This document shows, in pieces, positions 30,901 to 38,730 of a stretch of 64,000 nt of DNA. The DNA comes from Tritrichomonas musculus (taxonomy: Eukaryota > Parabasalia > Tritrichomonadida > Tritrichomonadidae): contig JAPFFF010000027.1 in NCBI GenBank assembly GCA_039105265.1, positions 806,001-870,000 of the forward strand. The letters are read 5' to 3'. Under the pieces are notes generated by a model. That model ran no database searches and was not told the origin of the DNA. It saw only the letters and a list, made by a program, of their open reading frames with translations. Position 1 is the first letter of the stretch. The number at the start of each line of letters is the position of its first letter. The position numbers were made by a program, and so were the translations under genes.

Positions 30901-31120
30901 AGGTAATGAAGGCTATCACATTAGATTAAAAGGAATACCAAAACAAGTTATCCTGAACAAAGCAAAAAGAATGGGTATAACAATTGAGCAACTATATGAG
31001 AAACTTTATGATGGAGAGGAAATTACATTTAACCTCCTTGATGGTGCTAACTGTTTTAGAAAGAGTAGTTCTTATCAACAAGTAAATCTTCCTGTGTTTG
31101 AACGAAGAATCAAATTCTAA
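27968..31120 (+). CDS. Maverick protein-primed DNA polymerase B with peptidase-like N-terminal region
   Basis: The protein has 1,050 residues. The 3'-5' exonuclease motifs are YYSDFETN (about 378), YFHNLKYDA (about 430) and YYCKLDC (about 566). Polymerase motifs are DFDAVSLYPS (A, about 659), KLLLNSIYG (B, about 812) and YYTDTDS (C, about 905), with KLIALGKKSY in the thumb-side region. This is the family B type that uses a terminal protein as primer. Before the exonuclease lies a region with KDNCLVYACI (about 211) and NHYMIYK (about 297). That Cys/His arrangement resembles OTU-like cysteine peptidases. The long N-terminus may also hold the terminal protein. It replicates the linear element. 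Confidence 0.9.
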   Translation: MTYLFDISVDLYSTARTEARKEYKQRVKDVRDKRKFKKYLKEFMTKAKKEISFDIDIGDDEDKRLAFTETLRQLHKENKKNIVVKSESLGGEEYKWFTLSKARRLDSTIGHISGTIDLNDDCSDNNPWVGNVFIPAKYQLLFIKNRKRGKQTSFTINKEDNKGKLYEEEVEVDEDYRDNPEGGFFPYINLSDLDLSQYQIFKTVDKKNYKDNCLVYACIQSGVFTDEEINYLRFMVKTRLIPNNLIYDIAKQFKCHFVVRRIDEKYDERSQLQIKIDTRKRPWAKEFDRIVDLLLYKNHYMIYKPLNGVKPMAIFRKLFKEGKFREIKNCEMNILATNEYNSHLADYTDLEYDPELCCKLIDSSETKKEREWSRIYYSDFETNTTVSPHMPYLNITVYRTKELIHKMIFDGENIADRLLKSLENNSLIYFHNLKYDACFFINTPGWDVQITERSGTILQIVMTKYKPNKRLTFRNSYSIIPAALASFGKMFQLPVHKEVMAYKIYTERNINRKTVSALEFQLQYYLENQDKKPLTQIKQDWKQLIDNAKACGAYVGGAIDIMKYAIYYCKLDCIVLMKGVEKFNRDLVEVFKQTKTKMLDVHNFISISSIGYYYAYKFGCFDGCYQLSGKPQNFIQRCVSGGRTMTANNEKQYIEERIQDFDAVSLYPSAMSIMSGVPKGVPEVIRLEASGTNRAGPSDMFTKELLDFDQFFIEINIKKIKCKADKPYKFGQIFSRNDQGSKIFNNNPINNYYIDKRAFMDLMEFYDFDYEFIRGYYFDKGFNNKINVFIEKLFNLRRRYQDANNPLQQTIKLLLNSIYGKSILKATTTETKCIPKDKAIKYIWKNYNYITEVIENKSIDNVYVKKVKPINSHFNLPHFGASVLSWSKHLMNRVMSTAEQNGIDIYYTDTDSVHVREIDVPRIAEVFKKKYGKELIGKKMTQFHCDFDSFNGAVGSVHSRKLIALGKKSYLDILVDEKGNEGYHIRLKGIPKQVILNKAKRMGITIEQLYEKLYDGEEITFNLLDGANCFRKSSSYQQVNLPVFERRIKF

Positions 31121-31181
31121 AAATCTTCATCTTATTTTTGGTTTGGGTTAACAGGTTAGATCTAACCCTATTTTTCTAACC
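31119..31181. repeat. 63-bp inverted repeat arm (left) with palindromic core
   Basis: This matches the reverse complement of 32367-32429 at every base. The core GGTTAGATCTAACC (31154-31167) is itself a perfect palindrome. It lies between the polymerase stop and the next gene. Confidence 0.9.
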
Positions 31182-31226
31182 TTTATTTTTTTAGTTAATT
31201 TTTTATCTTCCATTTACATAAACCTA

Positions 31227-32270
31227 ATGATAGCGCAAACAAATACACAAGATTGCCTCGTTCGACACTCGGAGAACGCGAGAGACTTCAATGTTAATGA
31301 ATATCTTGTTGACCTAATACCTAAACCAATATCTGATGTAAATGGGAAAGTTGATAAGTATTATGATATTCATGGAAACCCTATTAAGCCTCTTGTGGAA
31401 GTTAGTTGTGAGAAGGAATTAAACACAAAGAGAATGATTATGAGGGATTTGCTAACCAATAACTATAATCCTGATGCTTATGATGTTAAGTTTGAGCACA
31501 ACAATAAATATATCAAAGACGTTTTCACTATGATTTCAAGTCTTCCAAAGATAATGCCAATATCACAGACAAAACCATTTGAACCAATATTTAATGAAAT
31601 AGAAGTATTAAAGACAGATAGTGCAGAACTTAAGAAGTTTCTACGTAAAATGAATGTACAGTTTGTTGGTTATTATTGTGACCACAATGCTATGAATGAG
31701 AAGTGTGATAAAGTAGTGATGAGTACAAGTGAACTTTTGGAGAGTGAAGACTTTGAGAAATATAAAGAGTTTATTGAAAGATACGCTAACTGTATATATG
31801 ATGTATTCTGTTATTACTGGTATGATATGGAAAACAATAATAATCATGAGAGCTTAAGAAGTAAGGTTAATGAATTTCATATTGATTACAGTACCTTATT
31901 GAAGCTTAGATGCTGTATTACGAGGATTAATACTAAAATATTTAATATCAATTCAAGTTCCAATAAACGTTGCAGTAAGTGTGAGGCCAAACAGAGATTA
32001 TATGAATATACTTTGCGTGAAGTTCAACGTATGAGAGCTGAACAGGAAGAAATCGATAGGCAGTTTGATGAGTCTGATTACGATTTAGCCAAGTTTATGC
32101 AGAACAATTATCCAAACATTGATAGATTATTGTTAAAGGATGTTCAGCAGAGATATGCCAAAGAGTTTGGACAAAAATTAACATTTGCACAATTAACAGA
32201 AAAGATTGAACAGACAGGCAAATGGAAGATAACAAAGGTTCATAACATTATGTATGTGAGTAAATTGTAA
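31227..32270 (+). CDS. Maverick unknown protein, possible zinc knuckle and winged helix
   Basis: This 347-residue protein is enclosed by inverted repeats at 31119-31181 and 32367-32429. A CC...RCSKCEAKQ cluster (about residues 228-255) could bind zinc. A coiled coil follows (LREVQRMRAEQEEIDRQF). The last 50 residues (LTEKIEQTGKWKITKVHNIM) look like a winged-helix DNA-binding fold of the type found at the C-terminus of viral primases and transcription factors. The family is not recognised. A replication or regulatory role is inferred from its place next to the polymerase. Confidence 0.65.
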   Translation: MIAQTNTQDCLVRHSENARDFNVNEYLVDLIPKPISDVNGKVDKYYDIHGNPIKPLVEVSCEKELNTKRMIMRDLLTNNYNPDAYDVKFEHNNKYIKDVFTMISSLPKIMPISQTKPFEPIFNEIEVLKTDSAELKKFLRKMNVQFVGYYCDHNAMNEKCDKVVMSTSELLESEDFEKYKEFIERYANCIYDVFCYYWYDMENNNNHESLRSKVNEFHIDYSTLLKLRCCITRINTKIFNINSSSNKRCSKCEAKQRLYEYTLREVQRMRAEQEEIDRQFDESDYDLAKFMQNNYPNIDRLLLKDVQQRYAKEFGQKLTFAQLTEKIEQTGKWKITKVHNIMYVSKL

Positions 32271-32271
32271 A

Positions 32272-32310
32272 GGTTAGAAAAATAGGGTTAGAACTAACCT
32301 GTTAACCCAA
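32272..32310. repeat. Third, partial copy of the palindromic repeat
   Basis: GGTTAGAAAAATAGGGTTAG, followed by AACTAACCTGTTAACCCAA, matches the right arm at 32367 with one change in the palindrome core. It directly follows the stop of the 347-residue protein. Confidence 0.85.
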
Positions 32311-32366
32311 TGACCAAAAATACTAAAAATTCATCCTATATTTTTGTTTATCAGATGACTGTGAAT

Positions 32367-32429
32367 GGTTAGAAAAATAGGGTTAGATCTAACCTGTTAA
32401 CCCAAACCAAAAATAAGATGAAGATTTTT
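32367..32429. repeat. 63-bp inverted repeat arm (right)
   Basis: This is the exact inverse of 31119-31181 and ends just before the stop codon of the minus-strand DNA-binding protein gene. It therefore separates converging transcripts and may be a two-way termination or binding site. Confidence 0.9.
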
Positions 32430-32435
32430 TTGTTT

Positions 32436-32720
32436 TCATGCTTCTTTCTTCTCAGCAGTAACCATTTGAGCTTCGCGAGTGCTCGCAGCGAATTGAGCAA
32501 TTTTCTTCAATTCCTCTAACTCTTGCTTCTTTCTTTGTCTATATTCTTTTTGTTGTTGTCGTCTGGCTTCAAGTCTTTCTTCAGGGGTATTATATTTACT
32601 CTTCCTGCCTCTTTTCGGGGTATCAACTATTTCTTTCAGATTCTCACTTGACTTCGATTTGGACAATTTCTTTATTACTTCTGTTTTCTTGAATTGGTTT
32701 AGATCTATTTTACTCGTCAT
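32436..32720 (-). CDS. Maverick small basic DNA-binding-like protein
   Basis: The protein has 94 residues. A basic patch, KRGRKSKYNTPEERLEARRQ, followed by KEYRQRKKQELEEL, resembles an AT-hook joined to a bZIP-like basic helix. Similar short proteins occur in large DNA viruses and may bind or pack DNA. There is no clear leucine zipper. Confidence 0.65.
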   Translation of the reverse strand: MTSKIDLNQFKKTEVIKKLSKSKSSENLKEIVDTPKRGRKSKYNTPEERLEARRQQQKEYRQRKKQELEELKKIAQFAASTREAQMVTAEKKEA

Positions 32721-32749
32721 TTTGATAAAAATAAAAAAACAAATAATAA

Positions 32750-33277
32750 TTACATATTAACTGCATACTTAAGACACAGATGATATTTGTTAACTAGTTC
32801 ATTATATTCTTTGTTATATACTTGTTTGAAATCAGTACATACTTCTCCATTATCATTTACTATCTTAATGGAATCTATCTTACGTATTGGATTAGCTTTC
32901 CCTGCACAACAACCTACATCCTCATCAAGACTTATTTCTACCACCTCCGCCTTAATAATTGTTTTAATTATATTAGATAAGGCAGTAACAGGGACAATTA
33001 TACAATTCTTTGATATTAAGTTGGATAATAATGCTTTGTCCTGGTCTAACAATATTTTTGCATACGTTTCAAGTATCACGTACTTAACATCCTTTGTTTC
33101 TTCTTCTTGATTCTCTTCTAATTCAACATTACGAGTGATAACAATTTCTTCTTTTCCATCATCCCTTTTGTTTATAATAATATTATTATTTATATTGTTT
33201 GTTGACTGTGCTGCTGCTTGAGGTTCTAATGAAACGTTCGCCTGCACACCATTCGCTTGAGTTCTCTTCTTTATCAT
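32750..33277 (-). CDS. Maverick unknown protein (175 aa)
   Basis: An N-terminal disordered region (QAAAQSTNNINNNIIINKRD) precedes a compact domain with several valine/isoleucine strands and a CCAGKANP motif. It belongs to the tightly spaced minus-strand block that leads toward the capsid genes. The family is not recognised. Confidence 0.6.
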   Translation of the reverse strand: MIKKRTQANGVQANVSLEPQAAAQSTNNINNNIIINKRDDGKEEIVITRNVELEENQEEETKDVKYVILETYAKILLDQDKALLSNLISKNCIIVPVTALSNIIKTIIKAEVVEISLDEDVGCCAGKANPIRKIDSIKIVNDNGEVCTDFKQVYNKEYNELVNKYHLCLKYAVNM

Positions 33278-33305
33278 TTCCTTTCGAAAAAAAGTTGATA
33301 ATCAA

Positions 33306-33734
33306 TCAGTAATGAATATTAGCTTGCTTAACATTAATTGGTTTAAAGTATCCAATCCTTCCTTTATTTCTTTCATCCGCTCTACCTTGTATTTCTCCTA
33401 ATTTCTCTGGTTTCTTTAAGTATGGAGGAAGAATAGGAGCTTTGGGTGCTTTATCTTTCTTCAAATAATACCCTCCATCTGTAATACTAACAGGTGGTTC
33501 GTGTAATGGTCTTGTTTTATGTTGATTACTCTTTGGTGGTTTGACTGGTTTGTTTTCCATATACTTTGTTGGTGGTCTATTAATTCTTGGGTTAAACGTA
33601 ACTGCGTAAGTATTGTCATTAGAAAATATGCCGAAGTGATTAAACTCTATTGTCTTCTCAGTCTTAGTTCCTTCATTAAACATTGCCCCTTCTGCTCCAA
33701 CTGTAGTTGAATTGGGATTTCTGTACTTATTCAT
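33306..33734 (-). CDS. Maverick unknown Pro/Lys-rich protein (142 aa)
   Basis: This is a basic, proline-rich protein (PPTKYMENKPVKPPK, KAPKAPILPPYLKKPEK) with no predicted membrane segment. Its composition fits a disordered virion or DNA-associated protein. It is spaced 28-38 bp from both neighbours in the same orientation. Confidence 0.6.
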   Translation of the reverse strand: MNKYRNPNSTTVGAEGAMFNEGTKTEKTIEFNHFGIFSNDNTYAVTFNPRINRPPTKYMENKPVKPPKSNQHKTRPLHEPPVSITDGGYYLKKDKAPKAPILPPYLKKPEKLGEIQGRADERNKGRIGYFKPINVKQANIHY

Positions 33735-33772
33735 TTCTTTTTCAAAAAAAATTGGTCAGTCGAGATTCCGAC

Positions 33773-34222
33773 TTACAGAACTAGCTCTTGATGTTCACCT
33801 ATAAATAGTTCAGGTGTATTTAATTCATATTTCTTACGTAATTCCTCTATCATTGTTTTAGTCTTTTTGGATGCTAATTCTATTGAATAATTGTAATAAC
33901 TGTATTCCTCATAATTTTGTTCCTTATTTGAACCATTAACAAAAAACTCATTCATTTTATAATTAATTTTCCTTCTTGAGTTAGTATTTAATACTATGTG
34001 TTCTATATCATATTCCTTAATCTTGTCCGGATATATCCTCCATACGTTCTTGTCCGCCTTAATTGATATGTAGATGACTTTTGCTAAATATTTATTTTTT
34101 GAAAGTTGAATTGGATATCTATCGCAAAGAATAGCAAAATTGCATTCCTTAAAATCTTCTGGGTTATCAGCGAGGGAAATAACATTATTGACGTAATCAT
34201 ATACCTTGAATTGTTGCTCCAT
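33773..34222 (-). CDS. Maverick unknown protein (149 aa)
   Basis: The N-terminal half is a mixed alpha/beta fold (FAILCDRYPIQLSKNKYLAK) and the C-terminus is helical (KKTKTMIEELRKKYELN). No recognised motif was seen. It is part of the minus-strand late-gene-like block. Confidence 0.6.
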   Translation of the reverse strand: MEQQFKVYDYVNNVISLADNPEDFKECNFAILCDRYPIQLSKNKYLAKVIYISIKADKNVWRIYPDKIKEYDIEHIVLNTNSRRKINYKMNEFFVNGSNKEQNYEEYSYYNYSIELASKKTKTMIEELRKKYELNTPELFIGEHQELVL

Positions 34223-34258
34223 TTTGTATGGAAATAAAAAAATATAAATAAAATTTTT

Positions 34259-34864
34259 TTAGTCTAATCCGTATTGTTGTTTGAAAATATGTATATAAAA
34301 AGTAGTCTTTTTATTATTTATGTCTCTTGTATATATACATTTATGTCCACTTTTTAATGTATTTATGTGCATGATTCTATAAACATCATCCGTTATTCTT
34401 TGGTAGAAGATATCTTCTTCATAATAGTAATAATATTCTTTTTCAGCAAAATATCTCCTCTCATTCCTTAAATCATAGTGTGTAATGGCAATTGCTTCGT
34501 CTGGTATGTCATCAACAAATTCATATGAAACGCCGTTGTGTGATGACTTGTTTATATTATTCTCACTTGCAGACACCCAACGAAGATTCGATAAATGATA
34601 ATCTGTTCTGTCACGTGAAATATGATCCACTTGTGTTTTATGTTCTGGATCGTCATTAGGTAAGAATTGTTTGGCAATTATTCTATGCTTAAGAATATTA
34701 GGTTTGCCATTGATGTTCATACTTACATAACCTTGATTGTTTACTCGTTCTGTGACAATATAATGATTATCTTTTCTTCTAATAGTGTAAGGAAAATCAT
34801 TCAGTATTTCATATTCAGGGTATTCGTTCAGTGGAACAAATTCGATTGCTTGTTCTTCTGTCAT
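34259..34864 (-). CDS. Maverick NUMOD4-HNH endonuclease
   Basis: The protein has 201 residues. The N-terminal NUMOD4-like part (FVPLNEYPEYEILNDFPYTI) leads into an HNH core: KHRIIAKQFLPND, QVDHISRDRTDYHLSNLRWV and then SASENNIN. The HR, DH and N...NLRW positions match family consensus. Such enzymes are usually homing-type nucleases in phages and large viruses. The C-terminal 70 residues may recognise DNA. Confidence 0.8.
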   Translation of the reverse strand: MTEEQAIEFVPLNEYPEYEILNDFPYTIRRKDNHYIVTERVNNQGYVSMNINGKPNILKHRIIAKQFLPNDDPEHKTQVDHISRDRTDYHLSNLRWVSASENNINKSSHNGVSYEFVDDIPDEAIAITHYDLRNERRYFAEKEYYYYYEEDIFYQRITDDVYRIMHINTLKSGHKCIYTRDINNKKTTFYIHIFKQQYGLD

Positions 34865-34932
34865 TTTGTATTTATGTATAGTAATAATAAAAAAATATAA
34901 TTAAAATAGAAAGACGCAATTATTTTTGTTAT

Positions 34933-36546
34933 TTAATCCCTTGAGGTCAGATCATAGTTCCCTAAGCGAACTAAAGGTGGCATACCATTTGGTTGAACTA
35001 AGATAGATATAGAAGAATCAAATAAGAGGCATATTAAAGGTGGGGTTTGAGTAGCTTTTGCATATGTATTGTCACCAGTTTCTTGTGTTACATTTATTTC
35101 AAAATTAATAGGTGACAAAGAGGTTAATCCTTGTTGATATGTATTATCAGTTTCTGTAGGTAATCCGATAAAGAAACTACTCTTGTCATTTGAATAAATT
35201 CCAATCGAATAACCAAATTTAGGTTTATTAGTAGTCTTATCTCTATCACAATGAGTTAAACTGTTTACCACTTCCTTATTAAAACCACTTTGTCCTCCAT
35301 TCACGTTCATTGCGTTCTGACAATATTCTAAGAACTCTGGGTATTCATCTGTAGTGCCAAATGGCTTTGCAGGAATGTTACCATAACCTCCACAGTTTAA
35401 TTGGAAGGACTTAAAGTTAGGATTCTTAAAGTATGTATGATGAGTATGCTTCACAGGAAATAATAAGTAAATTGAGTCAACAAAGCGAGGAGTAATTGTG
35501 CAAGTAGTCTTGTCATTCGGATTATTTAATGGAGTAGTAGTAGTGTAAATAGATATCGTTTGGGTTGGAAATGTAAGTGGATGAGTTGGGTCTGCATACC
35601 TTTGAACAAGACTAGAGTAAATATTATCCTCTATACCAAAGCAAGGGATAATAGATGAACACTCAGTAACGGAGTAATCAACTTCCTGAAATGTTCTATT
35701 TTCTACTGTAAGTTCTGTTACTCCATCTTTAGCAGTTGGTTTATCAGTATACATTGTTATTGGTTCACCAATTGGGATAAATTCATTAGTAATTTCATTT
35801 AATTTATATTTTGAATTGACAATATGATCATATTCGAACGCTTTTCCTGGACCCATAGGACAACATACCATACCAGCACATGAAAAGAATAATCGGAGTT
35901 CAATTTTGCCTGCGAATGCTGGAAGGTATTTAATATTTGATAATGGTAAGAACCTTCTTAAATCAATCTTTAGGTGAATTTTATATTTTTTGTCTTCCCA
36001 TCCTGGTGCAAAATCAACAATGAATCCTGTTCTACTGCCTGATTTACCATTCCATATATCTTTATGTCTAGCCTTTGAATATACATCTGCTCTCTTTGTT
36101 GTTTCATTGGCACAACATGCAGTTAGAAATGATTCTTCGCAACCAAAGTTCTGGGTATAGATAGTGATACCATTAGCTACTATTTCATATTTCTCAACAG
36201 CATCTCTAGCATCCTTGAAACCAAACCATACTTTATTAAAATGATATCCATCGCCTTCTGCTGCCGTAATCGTACTGCCAGCAGCTTCTTTAATCTTTAC
36301 CTCCATATCAGCTCTAATAAATCCATTATATATGTCAGCGGTATTATTTGTGTTAGGTGATATAATTACACTTGTATATGAACCTTTATGAATTGTAGGT
36401 GAAGGAGAATATGATGTTTGTGGACTAATTGTGTATTGCTTGTTGGTATCAGACAAGGCTATACAATTATCAACAATATCAAAATAGCTAGCAATTTGGG
36501 TACATGTTTCAGCTGACGTCCTTAGTTCAATTTCTGGATTTAACAT
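34933..36546 (-). CDS. Maverick major capsid protein (double jelly-roll)
   Basis: The start is taken at ATG 36546 (MLNPEIELRTSAE), giving 537 residues. An in-frame ATG 30 bp upstream adds a Phe/Leu-rich leader unlikely to be used. Size, beta-rich composition, the N-terminal NPEIELRTSAET segment and the position among packaging and virion genes fit the Polinton major capsid protein, which forms trimeric capsomers. The assignment comes from length, context and fold-like pattern. Confidence 0.7.
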   Translation of the reverse strand: MLNPEIELRTSAETCTQIASYFDIVDNCIALSDTNKQYTISPQTSYSPSPTIHKGSYTSVIISPNTNNTADIYNGFIRADMEVKIKEAAGSTITAAEGDGYHFNKVWFGFKDARDAVEKYEIVANGITIYTQNFGCEESFLTACCANETTKRADVYSKARHKDIWNGKSGSRTGFIVDFAPGWEDKKYKIHLKIDLRRFLPLSNIKYLPAFAGKIELRLFFSCAGMVCCPMGPGKAFEYDHIVNSKYKLNEITNEFIPIGEPITMYTDKPTAKDGVTELTVENRTFQEVDYSVTECSSIIPCFGIEDNIYSSLVQRYADPTHPLTFPTQTISIYTTTTPLNNPNDKTTCTITPRFVDSIYLLFPVKHTHHTYFKNPNFKSFQLNCGGYGNIPAKPFGTTDEYPEFLEYCQNAMNVNGGQSGFNKEVVNSLTHCDRDKTTNKPKFGYSIGIYSNDKSSFFIGLPTETDNTYQQGLTSLSPINFEINVTQETGDNTYAKATQTPPLICLLFDSSISILVQPNGMPPLVRLGNYDLTSRD

Positions 36547-36577
36547 ATTTTCTTTTGAGAAAAATAATAAAAGCAAA

Positions 36578-37129
36578 TTAAATCATATCAGAGAAAATAT
36601 TATTTCGTCTTCTACGAATAGGTTGAGGTGGGATTACTGGTATTGGTTCCTCTTCTGATTCGTCTTCTATTTGATTTGGTTCTTGGACTTCTTGGCTCAA
36701 GGCGTTTATGTATTGTGGCTGAGTAAACTGTGGATAATATGGTTTTCTCATTTGTTTTTGTATTACATCTTTTATCATTTTCTTCTGTTCTTTCTTTGCC
36801 TTTTCGTTTTTAAACTCTTCACCCAATAGCTTTAATTGGTTTAGTATTTCTATATTTATTGTTGGATCATATACTTGTTTTGGTTGTTCTTCTATTATTG
36901 GTTTTTTGGGTTTTGGTATTTCTTTTACCGGTTCTTCAGGTAGGTCGGAATTCTGACCAACAACTTTTTCTTCAATCGTTTCTGTTTTAGTTAATGGTTC
37001 TTTACGTGGGCGAACAATATACTTACCCTCTTTTTTTGTAGGAAATACTTCATATTCTGGATCCTCTCGTCCATTCAGCCACTTTTGTATTACCTGCAAT
37101 CTTTTGCTTTGTGGTACTCTTTTGCTCAT
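36578..37129 (-). CDS. Maverick unknown Lys/Pro/Glu-rich protein (183 aa)
   Basis: This is a disordered, charged protein. It has KPKKPIIEEQPKQVYDP in the middle and a basic C-terminus, PPQPIRRRRNNIFSDMI. It lies directly upstream of the major capsid gene on the same strand, so a minor virion or scaffold role is plausible but not shown. Confidence 0.6.
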   Translation of the reverse strand: MSKRVPQSKRLQVIQKWLNGREDPEYEVFPTKKEGKYIVRPRKEPLTKTETIEEKVVGQNSDLPEEPVKEIPKPKKPIIEEQPKQVYDPTINIEILNQLKLLGEEFKNEKAKKEQKKMIKDVIQKQMRKPYYPQFTQPQYINALSQEVQEPNQIEDESEEEPIPVIPPQPIRRRRNNIFSDMI

Positions 37130-37166
37130 TTAAATTGATAAAAAATGTTAATATTTGCACGAGTTT

Positions 37167-37853
37167 TCATTTCTTTGTTTTTCTCGATTTCTTTGAACTT
37201 TTAGTGGTTTTATTCTGATTGTATTGTATTTGCTTTTTCAATCTTGCTATTTTTGCTTCCTCTTCATCTATATATTTATTTCTTTTTTGATATATTTTAT
37301 ACCCAGATGGTTTCCTTCCATAATAAATACGAGGGAAATTTGATTGAGTAATGTATTTGTTTCCAAAAAATTGTTCCTGTTTTTCCAATAAATATTTATA
37401 GTACTTATCTTTATCACTTTTATTTGATATATCATTTCCAGCTTCAATTAATGTATCCCCTGCATTTTTAAAATTATCAACTCCTGTCATTTGCCCAATT
37501 ACTTTAAATCCATATCCTGCCGTTTTGGCTAATCCTTCCTTATTTTTATCAACCCATTCTATAGCCTGATTTACTTTCTCTGTCCCTTTCTTATATCCCT
37601 CTTTTACTGTATTAATGCCTTTATCTATTATATCATTTGCTTTATTTATAATTTGTGTTTTTCTATTTGTATACCAATTTCTAAATTTACCAATTAATCC
37701 TTGTGAATTGGTGGTATTTGGTGCAACTTTCCCAGATATTCCTTCAGATTTTTGGAGAGGCATTGGACCGGTTTGTCCAGATATTCCTTCAGATTTCGGT
37801 GTTGGCTCAGGTGTTGGTTGTTCAATCCTTCCTGTATCAGAAACTGCTTCCAT
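37167..37853 (-). CDS. Maverick unknown protein with amphipathic helices (228 aa)
   Basis: Two copies of an SEGISG motif start the protein. Amphipathic helices follow (INKANDIIDKGINTVKEGYK, ETLIEAGND-like), then a basic tail (KKSRKTKK). Adenovirus and Polinton minor proteins that bind DNA or disrupt membranes have a similar build. The identity is not established. Confidence 0.6.
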   Translation of the reverse strand: MEAVSDTGRIEQPTPEPTPKSEGISGQTGPMPLQKSEGISGKVAPNTTNSQGLIGKFRNWYTNRKTQIINKANDIIDKGINTVKEGYKKGTEKVNQAIEWVDKNKEGLAKTAGYGFKVIGQMTGVDNFKNAGDTLIEAGNDISNKSDKDKYYKYLLEKQEQFFGNKYITQSNFPRIYYGRKPSGYKIYQKRNKYIDEEEAKIARLKKQIQYNQNKTTKSSKKSRKTKK

Positions 37854-37865
37854 TGTCTTTTAATA

Positions 37866-38720
37866 TCAGTCAAAGTAATATTTATTGGCGGTTATGTTCA
37901 TAATAAATTTTGAATGAAGATCTCTATGCTGTAAATATTCTTTTACCGTCTTCTTGATATTAAGGTTGTTATTTGTTTGTTGAAGCAAGGAAGTAAAATC
38001 TTCTTCTGAGTATCCACTATAACATATGATATCCGTGGCCAATCTTTTTGCATTTATGTGTACGAATCTGATTGTCTGAATAGCCATGATACAAGTAATA
38101 TTATAATGTCTTGTCTTGGTTAATAGTCTAAGGAATTCAGTATTATTATGTGTTAACAAATCGCTTCCTGCACAGTCATCCAATATTATTAGTGTGTTAT
38201 ATGGGTAAGAAGAGGTTTGGTATTTTACTAACTTATTGGCTATATATACTATTCTATCATCTATTTCTTGGAGGGAGTGCTTGTTTATAAGTCTCTGCAT
38301 TTCTTCATTTGTTTCCTTCATTTTTGATAATACATGTTTAACCATTGCATAATATTTTATTTTTCTTTTGAGGTGTTTCTTTAGGTAATCCATCAATTGG
38401 GCTTCATTAAGATATACTATTGGTGTCTTTACCTCTTTACTCATTGCCTCAGCCGTTTTGTCCATTTTGCCACTTGTTGAGCAAAATATTATTTTTTGAT
38501 AGTACGGGTGCTTAAATAGACGTTCAGTAATGAGTATGTGAGACCACAACCAATAACTTTTTCCAGCACCAGGACGTCCAATAAGAAAATAAATTCCATT
38601 CGTACTAAATGGATATGAAGGATGGAGAGGTTTCATCAGTGCTGCCTCTATCTCTTTCTGGTTCTTCTTCATTGTCTTTTGGATTAAGGATTCCACTTCT
38701 TTCATTATTTGTTTAGACAT
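37866..38720 (-). CDS. Maverick genome-packaging ATPase (FtsK/HerA, A32-like)
   Basis: The protein has 284 residues. Walker A is GRPGAGKSYW (about residue 48). Walker B is TLIILDDCAGSD (about 172). LLTKTRHYNITCIMAIQTIR then fits the sensor region of A32-type packaging ATPases. It would drive DNA into the capsid. It lies between the integrase and the minor-protein genes. Confidence 0.85.
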   Translation of the reverse strand: MSKQIMKEVESLIQKTMKKNQKEIEAALMKPLHPSYPFSTNGIYFLIGRPGAGKSYWLWSHILITERLFKHPYYQKIIFCSTSGKMDKTAEAMSKEVKTPIVYLNEAQLMDYLKKHLKRKIKYYAMVKHVLSKMKETNEEMQRLINKHSLQEIDDRIVYIANKLVKYQTSSYPYNTLIILDDCAGSDLLTHNNTEFLRLLTKTRHYNITCIMAIQTIRFVHINAKRLATDIICYSGYSEEDFTSLLQQTNNNLNIKKTVKEYLQHRDLHSKFIMNITANKYYFD

Positions 38721-38730
38721 TTATTTGTGG

